From Irpex lacteus (Eukaryota; Basidiomycota; Agaricomycetes; Polyporales; Irpicaceae): 64,000 nucleotides of DNA. Every line of letters begins with the position of its first letter. The first letter of the stretch is position 1. Below are positions 29,091-38,281 of this stretch, one piece after another. The notes beneath the pieces were generated by a model. It saw only the letters and a program-made list of their open reading frames with translations. It made no database searches and was not told the DNA's origin. The position numbers were made by a program, and so were the translations under genes. Where the stretch lies: the NCBI GenBank assembly GCA_001986395.2, contig MQVO02000065.1:20810-84809 (forward strand), given 5' to 3'.

Positions 29091-30949
29091 ATGTTGAGCA
29101 CACGCCCATTGGGACTCGACGATGGCCCAGCGACATACGCATACACCCGCACACCTGCGAAAGGCCTGCTAAAGAGCCGTGGAGCGTTGCAGGAGAACAC
29201 GACCACCGTGCTTCGCGGACCCAAGACTCTCAACACCGGCAAGGGGAAGGCGGTGGCGTTACGTACGCCCACCCAGAATCGTCACTCGGGTACGTGCTAG
29301 TTGCTTTTTATCTTCTATACATAATTAATCTTTCATCATAGCTCGGAAGAATGGAAACGCTTTCCAAACAGCGAAGAAACTCACCACCGTGGTCAGCACC
29401 AAACCCCTAGGCGACAAGACCCCGTTCCCAAACCGTCAACAGGCCCTCGGTCTGCAGACTCCAGCGCCTCAGACAGCCAAGCTCGTAAAATTACAACTCT
29501 CTCTCTACGATGATCTTGACGATGGAGAGTCAGCACTCGGGATCGGGAAGACACCGGGGAACCTGCTGTTGCCGTCCGCGCGACGGAAGAGCATGCGTCT
29601 GCCGCGGAGCGCGAGCAAGAAGTTCAGGACGCCGGATGGGCAGGGGAGACATTGGGATGTTAGTGATGGGGACGTTCGTCTTGAGGTTGATGAGGAGACT
29701 GAGGAGGGCGTGACGGAAGAGCCGGATTATGATGAGGTTGAGTATATGCCGCCGAAGGTTCCTGGTACGTGCGAGGTCTCTTCGTGTGTACGGCTGGGAG
29801 ACTTATGGTGTTGTAGAACAACCATACGAACCGCTCTTCCCCCTCCCGGATTACAAAACTGTGGGCAAGACGCTCCTCGATCTCGCGTACGGGGGGCTGC
29901 GAGACGACTCTGCGGAGCAGTTCTACGCTGCAGATATAGAGACTGTCCTGGACACTAAGGAGCTGTTGGAGGAAAGCGAGGTTGGGTTGCAGCTTAAGGA
30001 TATACGTACGTGCACTCTATCTCATCTTTCTGCACGACTTACGAATTGTGATTGACTTGACTTGGATGGATTTATAGCGGAAGACGACCCGTTCAGACGC
30101 TCCCCATCCCCAGTCCCTACACGCCCACGGCCAGGCTCACAAGCCTCTACCCACAACTCTACGCACAAACCTGCTCCTACACCACTTCAGCGTACAACAA
30201 CCCTCTCAGCGAAACCTCCACCGACACGTTCGACTTCCCGGGTGACACCAGGTTCGGGTTCGACTACGGGAGCGGGTCAGGCTACTACCACCACCACGCA
30301 TACTAGGGTGACGCGGTCAACGTCGGCACGTAACGCTCTTCAGACTCAGACTGCACAACCACAAGCACAACCAGAACCCAAGCTTAGGGCTACCAGAGCT
30401 ACGGCGACGCGGTCAGCAGCTGAGCCTGCTCCTGCTCGTTCGACGCGGTCTGTGGCCGCTGCAGCTGCTCCTGTTCCTGCTCGTTCGACGACACGCTCTA
30501 TTGCGCCTACTACACGACCAACCACGCTCGCTCGCACGTCTTCGAGGGCTACTGACAGCTCGAGGACTTCTTCGCGGGCTACTAGCGGTAGTGCTCAGGC
30601 TTCGTCGCATTCGAGGGCTCCGTCGAGGACGGAAGCCCAAGCTTCTTCAAGGGCCCCATCAAGAACGTCAACGAGGGCTCCGTCAAGGACGGAAGCTCGA
30701 ATTCCTTCGAGAGCGGAAAGTCGCGTCGCCGGCAGCACTCAAGTTTCCTCTAGGGCTCCGTCAAGGACTGATAATAGAGCTCCCTCAAGAACGTCAACTA
30801 GGGCTCCTTCAAGAACGTCGGCGAGAGTGACGAGCACCGTCCCTCCTCTTACCCCTGACAACGACGGCCACGATAGTGAGATCGGTGGCGACCTGCTAGG
30901 TGTCGAGCTTGACTCCGGCGAGGTTGATGATTTCGAGTTTGAGATATAA
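29091..30949 (+). CDS. Securin-like protein (560 aa), tentative
   Basis: Four exons join in phase: 29091-29289, 29342-29764, 29817-30005, 30078-30949. The protein is low-complexity and basic at the N terminus (MLSTRPLGLDDGPATYAYTRTP), has a phosphorylatable middle, then an acidic patch followed by DEVEYMPPKVP and QPYEPLFPLPDY. That acidic-EYMPP-PYEP arrangement resembles the separase-binding part of fungal securins (Pds1/Cut2), which is the sole basis for the name. The C-terminal third is an S/R/A/P/T tail in which SRAPSRT-type units recur about ten times (30600-30810). No canonical KEN or RxxLxxxxN box stands out. It could instead be another disordered cell-cycle or chromatin protein. Its 5' part is duplicated as a pseudogene at 21670. 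Confidence 0.5.
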
Positions 30950-32091
30950 CGGGTGTTGGATATTAGTGTATTGGCGGATTTCTGGTTTTCTTGTGATATC
31001 TCGTTTTGTTTTGTTTTGTTTTGTTTTTAGCTAGGTTTGTATACATCCCAGCTTCGAGTTTGCCTTACGTTTGACTGCAGGTTTTTGAGTTCAAGTTCAT
31101 TTGCGCGAAGGAATCTTTGAGTTTGAGGGGTCTTCAAGATTTTAGTGGCTGACTTCTTATGTTCGTGTCCTAGGGTTGGGTGTTTGGGTGTTTGAGTGTT
31201 TGGGCTGGGCGAGGTTGGATGATTGGGTGCTTCGGGGAGACTACTGAGTGGTGAGTTAAATCGAGTATATGATGTTTTCATCGGGCTAATGCTTTATTCT
31301 CGTCTCTTGTGTTTTTATTTTATATTCGGTGATCTGTGCTTGCTTGTATACTCGTATCGTGCTGTGTCTGTTCAGTGTTTACACGTCCACAGAGGGTCAA
31401 CGCGTCGACACTCGCACGGACCAAGTCGAATGTCCTCCGACTCCGGAATCAAAGTCGTAACCAGATTCGTGGTACAGCAAGGCAAGTGCTTCAGGTACTT
31501 CATCATGATATTGATCCACTGCTGACTTAAAGCAGCGTCCTGATTGTGACAATCAGTCTTTGAGCATTAGGAACACATATTTAGACGGCCACTCACCCTG
31601 GTCACTTTTGGCAGCGTAGACTACTACCTACTATTCCGCTGAAAGATATGTTATCCAGCGGCTCAAAGAAACAATCAAGAAGCCTATCTTTGAAATGCAT
31701 CGTTGATAGCATATGTGTTTGTTTGCAGACTTCAGGCTTGCCGCGCCATACGAACTTTCACTCATGGATATACCTCTTCGAGCCCAATCCGAGACGCAAT
31801 ATCCTGTAGCTATGGACCTGTCCTTAGCGACTCGTCTGATACTGTGGATCTCGCGGGAAAACACACAGTATGCATGGAGCAAAGCCAAGACGGGTGCAAC
31901 AGAGCGAGTGTCTTTGTGTGAGCTACGGTTCACGGGAAGTCGAGTCATCTATGGTTACTATTCGATATGGGGAGTGTAAGGACTGCGCCTAGTACCATAC
32001 AAGCGGTCCTCCGATTTGGCGTTGGGATGAGTGAGTTCACCGCATTTCAACACACGGGTTGTGAATTCGAACGATATAATATGGGCTGCTA
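30950..32091. other. Intergenic, no firm gene
   Basis: A possible small plus-strand gene starts at ATG 31430 (MSSDSGIKVVTRFVVQQ) with a GT donor at 31495 and an acceptor at 31728, but both downstream frames lack any recognisable domain and I do not call it. A (TTTTG)n run at 31004-31027 lies shortly after the securin-like stop. Nothing else is supported. Confidence 0.4.
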
Positions 32092-34086
32092 TTACGACGA
32101 TGGCGACCGTGGTAACCTGCGCATTATCACCGGGCTGCGACTGCGACGACGCTGACGGCGTGGGCCCTCGAAATCCGCATCCTCTTCGGTGTCTGATTCC
32201 TCTGGGAGCGACAATACCTGTTCGCGGTTTTCGTCACCTGTGTATTTCGTCCCAGAGTCGAAGAACTGAATATCTGCCATCGGCTGCAGCCTTTCTTTGT
32301 AGGAGACGTGGGTGTCGCGATCGACATGCCAGCCATCCCTCTTGAGCCTCCCGATGAGTACTACTCGCAGTCGCTTCATGCCAGCGGACTGCCTCTCCCG
32401 GAGTATGGTCTCCAAGCCATCTAGGAGTTCGTCATCGACCGTGGCTATACTGATTTGTAGCGTGTGCATATGAGGGAATGGGTGAGTGCCATCCGGAAAC
32501 CGGGCGAACAGGGAAGCGATATCGTCAAGGACAGAAGCGAGTTTGTAGAGACATAGGACACGCAGCTTTGACATTGACCGGATAGTATTGAGGGGTAGTA
32601 TTCCACGGGGAGTGGCAGACCAGGTTGCCAATCGCCGAGAACCATGGAACGCAAACACTTCTATAGTATGCAGACCGGGGATGCCCTGCAAATGCAGGTT
32701 ATCTAGATATGTCTGTGTTTCTCCGCGCCGGGTCTCATCATCGGATGTGACATGCCGGATATGAATATTAAGACTTGAGTGGGATGGATAGTCGTCGATT
32801 TTCCGAATAGGGGAATTGGTAGGCCGTGTATATTCCAAGCCAGGAACGAGCTTAGTAGACCATAGACACGAGACCTTCATGTTCGGGTCACCGTGATAAC
32901 CATATCGATCTGTGTCTATAGAAGTTTGTCGTAAGACGACGATCTGTGAGTGCGTTAAGAAAGCCTGGTGCAGCCGAGGAAATATGGTCCCGAGAAGACG
33001 GCCGGAGATGCTCTTGCAAAGCCCTTGAACCAGGATATCAACGTCGAGTTGAGCGAGTGAAGGCAATACTAAGGATTCTAGAAGTCGAATATGCGCTCCT
33101 GAGTCGGTGGCGCCTTTAAGTATCAAAGAGCGCAAGGAAGGAAGAGTCAGGCTCTCCGATTCGGAATCTGCAATGATATCGTGGTCGTCTGCGTTGTAGT
33201 GCCCAACGACATTGCATAGCTTAAGGGTCTGGAGATTCTGAAGCGGGCGCAGCTGTTGCAGTATGGCCGTCCATGGTTCGGTGGTGTCGCGCCGCACATT
33301 GTGTCTGATGGGTGCGTACGTTATGTCGAGGCTGGTGAGAGTGTGTGGAAGTGCCCATTCGAGTGGCAGAGTCGACGGCCAGGAGTAATCTTTGCCCACT
33401 CCGACTTTTAATGTCTGAAGCATGGGAAACATGGAGGATATCCTGGTGCAACGTTGCGCAGAAAATGTGGCGAGTGCGAACCTGCCAGAGATAGTCAAAT
33501 GGACAAGAGGCGGTGGATGCTCGTCTAAGATAGCCCATATGAGTCCATCGTCTGAGTTGTAGTAACGATGATCGGCACTTGAACAGCAAAAAGAGGTTAT
33601 GCGCCCAGTATGACTGGACAGTGCTTGAAGAGCTTTCTGCGTCGAATAACAAGAATCATCAGAGTCATCAGAGCCATAGTAGGCCCGGGGATGACAACTC
33701 CTGGGCCGACGGTGGATTGCCAAGAGACTCCAGTCAACTTGAATATCTGCTGAATGTGACCGCTCTAGGAAGCATTGTAGCAGTGCTCCCTCCTTCCAGT
33801 CTCCTTGTGTGTGATGGATAGTCGACCAGAAGCTCGGTGTTCCAAGAGTTACTGATCGCCAGTGACGACATACCTGCGCAAACCGCACGCGAGCCAGCAT
33901 GCTATAGTCTGTGCTTGCGGCAGCATAGTCCAGTACCTGTAGTAGAACGTCCGGGCATAGTGCTGCTACCGGAAGGAATTCGTTCTGTTGGGACAGGAGG
34001 TTGCAGATGTCTTGCTTGAGTGCATCGATGCGATTGACTATCGCTTGCCGCTGAGATATTACGGAAGGATCGGAGAGGGAATGCAT
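32092..34086 (-). CDS. F-box/leucine-rich protein (664 aa)
   Basis: Single-exon gene starting MHSLSDPSVISQRQAIVNRIDALKQDI; this short N-terminal helix precedes the F-box (FLPVAALCPDVLLQVLDYAA.., then FAQVCRHWRSVTLGTPSFWSTI, about residues 37-92). This arrangement, a coiled-coil lead then an F-box with VCRHWR, is typical of the large agaricomycete F-box family. The remainder has irregular Leu-rich segments (LPSLRSLILKG, LHTIEVFAFHG, LRVLCLYKL) suggesting a degenerate LRR solenoid. The tail is acidic then Arg/Ser-rich (RRQRRRSRSP). It probably acts as an SCF substrate adaptor; the substrate is unknown. Confidence 0.8.
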   Translation of the reverse strand: MHSLSDPSVISQRQAIVNRIDALKQDICNLLSQQNEFLPVAALCPDVLLQVLDYAAASTDYSMLARVRFAQVCRHWRSVTLGTPSFWSTIHHTQGDWKEGALLQCFLERSHSADIQVDWSLLAIHRRPRSCHPRAYYGSDDSDDSCYSTQKALQALSSHTGRITSFCCSSADHRYYNSDDGLIWAILDEHPPPLVHLTISGRFALATFSAQRCTRISSMFPMLQTLKVGVGKDYSWPSTLPLEWALPHTLTSLDITYAPIRHNVRRDTTEPWTAILQQLRPLQNLQTLKLCNVVGHYNADDHDIIADSESESLTLPSLRSLILKGATDSGAHIRLLESLVLPSLAQLDVDILVQGLCKSISGRLLGTIFPRLHQAFLTHSQIVVLRQTSIDTDRYGYHGDPNMKVSCLWSTKLVPGLEYTRPTNSPIRKIDDYPSHSSLNIHIRHVTSDDETRRGETQTYLDNLHLQGIPGLHTIEVFAFHGSRRLATWSATPRGILPLNTIRSMSKLRVLCLYKLASVLDDIASLFARFPDGTHPFPHMHTLQISIATVDDELLDGLETILRERQSAGMKRLRVVLIGRLKRDGWHVDRDTHVSYKERLQPMADIQFFDSGTKYTGDENREQVLSLPEESDTEEDADFEGPRRQRRRSRSPVIMRRLPRSPSS

Positions 34087-34303
34087 GTTTCTGCGCTAGA
34101 AAATGAACTTGAATATTGTGGGATTATATGAGAAGAGAAGAGAACCGTACAGCAATATTCCACAAAAGGGGGCACAAAGCTGCTGACCGCTAGTAAAGCG
34201 AGCTCTCATCTTTAGCGTGTACGTAGATAAATATGAGGTGACCACTCACACTGCGGGGTGAAGCGAGCTTTGGCCAGCTAGTATGATTGTTCTGATTGCA
34301 CTT

Positions 34304-34361
34304 GGGGCGTGTGCTTGGCTATACCGGACGACGGGGCGTGTGCTTGGCTATACCGGACGAC
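34304..34361. repeat. Perfect 29-bp tandem duplication
   Basis: 34304-34332 is repeated without mismatch at 34333-34361. It lies in the intergenic space upstream of the minus-strand F-box gene. A perfect two-copy tandem indicates recent slippage. Confidence 0.95.
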
Positions 34362-36446
34362 AGGTTGTTACAGCGGGTAAAAATAAATGAGAAGAGGACT
34401 GTACTGCGCGTTGGCCATGGAGGGAAACGGCGGGAGGGCTTACGTGGCTGTCGATTTCTCTACTCGAACTAAAAGCTCCTTAGCAACATAAAGAGGGTGA
34501 AGTTAGTACTGTGGGACACATCTTGCTGGGATTTGTTGGGAACGCACTGTCTGTGGACAACGATGGTCAACTGCCAAGTCATTAACGGCGTATCGCACGC
34601 ATGATCGATGCGAATAGATCTGTGCACGCTTCGCAGACGCTGTGTGTTGTAACGCGCCAATCATCACTCTGGCCACGATGCCATCGGCGCTGGCAACACA
34701 ATCCACAAGTTGCGTTATGGGGTAGTCGCATAGTTATGTCGAGGTAACCTGAAACGTGAATTCTTCCTTAGAGAACACTTAACTTGTTGGACACATCCCA
34801 CATGACATCACGAGTCCTCAACTCCTCATACCAGTCAAAGAAAACATACCGCTATCGAACTTGCGCACACGCGTCTGATTCCATGACGCCCACCGCACGC
34901 TGGGTGTATTATGTGGCAACAACCTCCAACAGAAAGCATTCCGAGCGGTCGTATTGCTCAATTGTAGCGATCGATATTTCCACGGGACAGTCCACGTTCG
35001 AAGAAAATGATGCATGATATGGGTGGAGGATTTGGATATGTTCGCATTTACACCCTCACCGGAATCAGAGAAAAAGCGATTGTGTGCGCACCTAATTATA
35101 AAAACGACAGCCGTTAAGAAGGCGTTAGCAATGACTCGGAGAATACGACAGTAAAACTACTCACCCAAATGGTTCAACTTTCAATGCGAGTTTGTGCCCT
35201 GTATGAGACAACCTCGAATAACCCTGGAGTGTCGTTCGGGCCGTACTTAAGCTTCACTAGTTACTGGCCATAGCTCAAACAAGGGAAACACGATAACGAA
35301 GTCGGAAGAATCAAGATACATGTATTGGTAGAGCAGCAGTAATGAAACCATAACTTGAATGAGCGTTCTCTATTTGCCGACGGCAAATTGGCACTCCGAC
35401 GCTTCAACGTTTCAACCTCTGCAATGTCAAGCGCGCGATATTCAGACGTAGTACGTTCGAATTCGATCCCAATGAATGCCAGTGCATTCTTTTTGACCGT
35501 ACTCACTTTTGGCTCCCCTGCATGTGAGCTAGGACGAGGCTTAGGGAGCGTACTTACTAGAAGGAGGCTGTTATCGTAGCCCCACGGACCCGTGAGTTCT
35601 ACGTTGTTGCTCACTGCCGTGATGACACGCTGATCATTTTTATGAGGTGTCCATAGCATAAACTACTCTGTTGAGAGACACATAGTCTCGAGATTCAGCC
35701 GAGTTTTCCAGTTTATTACATCAGTAAGATGCTGGGGCTCCTTACAATATGCTACATTTCAGTGGTGACCCAAGGACCCAGGGGACGAACTCACGAATGG
35801 CGCTATGTATCGCTCTTTTGCAAGGTACCAGTACGACTGCCCTTCCAGTGATGCTCTTCCTATCGATATCGCGTGCGACCTCAGCGAGTTGCATCAAGTA
35901 CCACCCTAGACCCAAAATCACTCGGTCAGTATCGACACATGATGCTATCCAAACAGCGACAATCTGGTCCAACTCGCACACCCGATGAATCAGTGTTACC
36001 TGCTGGTCAATTACAATAGCCACGGCAGGCACGTCCATGGTTCGCCTCACATTTGTCACGGCATTTCGTTTTGGCTCGACTTCCAGAGCGCGCTCTACGG
36101 TCAACAAGTCATTTCTCCTCGGCGAGTCCAAGCTGATGTTAACTGGCTCCCAGGTCGTATTTGCTGATAACAATTTTCTCACAGGCGGTGTCCAGTCCTC
36201 AATATAATATTTACTTTGTTTGTTCTCACATGCGTATCCCATTCGAAACAGTAGGTGTATGCCTTTGATTGCAGGGCGTCTTCAAGCTCCTGTTGTACAA
36301 GGTTCGCCGTACGACCCGGATCATACAAATCGCCCACTCATGGAGGTCACACGGTGATTCACAAAGACGCTAGGTTCCTTGATTCTTGATGTAAATGATA
36401 ACAGAGTCGCTTACCAGCCGTCTTCACAACTTCGACCCACACCAGA
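34362..36446. other. Stretch without a firm gene; candidate minus-strand exons
   Basis: The best open stretches are on the minus strand: 36242-35742 (MGYACENKQSKYYIEDWTPPVRKLL..) and 35659-35261 (..NNVELTGPWGYDNSLL..). Several GT/AG pairs could split them, for example a donor near 35998 and an acceptor near 35954. The Trp-rich, beta-strand-like composition hints at a lectin-type fold, but I cannot name a family and the joint model is unproven. On the plus strand 34784-35017 is open but unconvincing. Confidence 0.25.
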
Positions 36447-37230
36447 ATGAGTTCCTCCCGAGATGATGAGGCCACGATATTGGTTCTGCATGGTTCAGAC
36501 TGGCAGGATGTAGATATACCTCTTCAAGTGATGGACCCAAACGACAATAGCTCAGTCGATGCCTTCTCGCAGCCCGTATCCCCGAGCGAAGCGACTTTGG
36601 ATGGAACGCAAGTGCAGGATGCTGCTGTCAATCACGGAGCTCATGAGCCCAAAATCGGGGTACCACAGGCGGATAATGAAACGAATGGGACACAGGCAAC
36701 CAATCAGACGGATGGAATGTCCAAAAGTACGCATACTACTCTCTCTTTGAAGGTGTGCACACGAAAACTGACCACACTGTGTAGAACTCCACAAGCCCAA
36801 GCGCAACATTCCGTGGCCCGTCCCTCACATTATTGTCGATTACAACGGGAGGAAGTATGCATGGGGTAGAGCCGCCCTGCAAGAAACCGGGTACAATGTA
36901 AGTGTCCTTTCGTGGCGATCTTGTATTTGTTCCTATTCACGAGACGTCGTGCAGAAAACCTGTGAGCTCTTCGCGACGGAGTATTGCTCAGACTTGCGCA
37001 CTGGCAAGCGATACATGTTTGGAGTGAACATGAAACTTTTGGCCTCACTGTATCATACTCACAACTGTGGCGACGAAGGATTCGTGACACTCCAGAGGGT
37101 GGGTTGGGATGCAATTTTGGAGAACGTGATGGAGATCATCATTGTGTCCCCACCTAACAGTGAGTTCTCCTAACGTTGATGGACACTGGGAAAGGATGAA
37201 ACGCTGATAATCTTCGTCTTACTAGCGTGA
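36447..37230 (+). CDS. Small unknown protein, possibly ubiquitin-like fold, paralogue 1 (200 aa)
   Basis: Four exons in phase: 36447-36726, 36785-36897, 36955-37159, 37226-37230. The first ~93 residues are acidic, Asn/Thr-rich and disordered. The rest is one domain: IPWPVPHIIVDYNGRKYAWGR, a helix-like KTCELFATEY segment, then VTLQRVGWDAILENVMEIIIV. This layout (strand with Gly-Arg turn, helix, strand, Trp, last strand) resembles the ubiquitin-like domains common in basidiomycete proteins, but that is an inference from pattern only. It is the longer member of a tandem pair with 37649-38175, sharing intron phases around the domain. Confidence 0.5.
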
Positions 37231-37648
37231 TAGTGATAGTGTAACTTGCTCCGCTATGAGATGTGTAGACTCAGGGCTGAATAGAAACAACCAAGACGCC
37301 CATCCTTGTAATGCGTCGGTGATGTGCTGTGGTTCCTCGTGACAGACTGTATCTCAGTTGTGGCTCAAGTGATAACCTCCTGTCTTTGCGCCAGCTTGCA
37401 GAATATATACAAAGAGATAAGTTCATGTTCGTTCACGCGGCGAGCTACGCCATAGTGGAGAAAGTTAGATTTCAGCAAGCGCAGAGCAGTACTACATAAA
37501 CCCAGGTGCGTGGTCACTCAGGCCGTCACTCTCACACAAACCGATAGCCGCAATTCCGTGAACTCCGGGTAATACGCCACCCATTCGTATTGCGATATAA
37601 TCTGCACGTCTAGGACGGTATTTTAAAGCTCCGGATAATCTGTTCCCT

Positions 37649-38175
37649 ATGGAAAACGATGAGCTTGACCAGAAGACAATCACTTCTGCTACTCAACCAG
37701 ACGAGATTCCAGGTGCGTGTACACATACTGTGTTGTGCTCTTGACGATGTTAACTCTGGCAGAGCAGTTGTCACCAGTAGCTGGCCCGTCCCTCAAGTCA
37801 TTATTTCCTTCGACGGAGAAAACAGGGGGAAGTCCGCTTGGGGCAGGGAAGGACTGAAGAGGATCGGGTATCCAGTGCGTTCATTACACTCTACAGACCG
37901 CAAAGTCACGAACGAGCATGATATTGGTTTAGGAGGCCGCGAAATTTTTTTGCAAAGTATACGTCTATAACAGCGTGCGAGATGGACCCAAATGGCAGAA
38001 GTTCTTGGATAAGCATTACATGCGGATCCGTATTATGGGCAGATTCCGCGACCAGTACGGGCAGGGATTGGATGAGGGATGGATACGGCTGCAGCCAATC
38101 GGTTGGGCAGAGCTGATTGACAATGTTATCGAGATCCTAGTGGTCTACGACGAGACTGTACCACTACAGAAATAA
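37649..38175 (+). CDS. Small unknown protein, paralogue 2 of the tandem pair (138 aa)
   Basis: Three exons in phase: 37649-37712, 37765-37874, 37933-38175. The acceptor at 37763-37764 is chosen because it alone keeps the frame homologous to the neighbour (SSWPVPQVIISFDGENRGKSAWGR). The domain continues EAAKFFCKVYVYNS.., KHYMRIRIMGRFRDQYG and WIRLQPIGWAELIDNVIEILVV, matching WDAILENVMEIIIV in paralogue 1. The disordered leader is short (about 22 residues). The function is unknown. The two genes are 418 nt apart in the same orientation, a tandem duplication that has since diverged. Confidence 0.5.
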
Positions 38176-38281
38176 TTAGCCGGGTGTACGATGCGTGAAT
38201 TATGGGCGTACCTACTGTCTAAGAAAGAGAAAATAGTGATTATAGAATCACATACAGAAGGGCCAAAACTAGTCTTGCTTC

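Larger units (their letters stand above)
25840..29385. repeat. Segmental duplication, copy B
   Basis: It is colinear with copy A (18440-22020) and carries the second zinc-cluster gene, three hairpin units and the 5' part of the intact securin-like gene. Homology with copy A ends inside exon 2 of that gene (about 29385). This indicates that copy A was duplicated from this locus with only a partial downstream gene, or lost the rest. Confidence 0.85.

Noticed and set aside
31430..31979. Small two-exon gene beginning MSSDSGIKVV
   Set aside because: The splice phase leads to a frame with no recognisable domain, and the alternative frame is not reachable with good sites.
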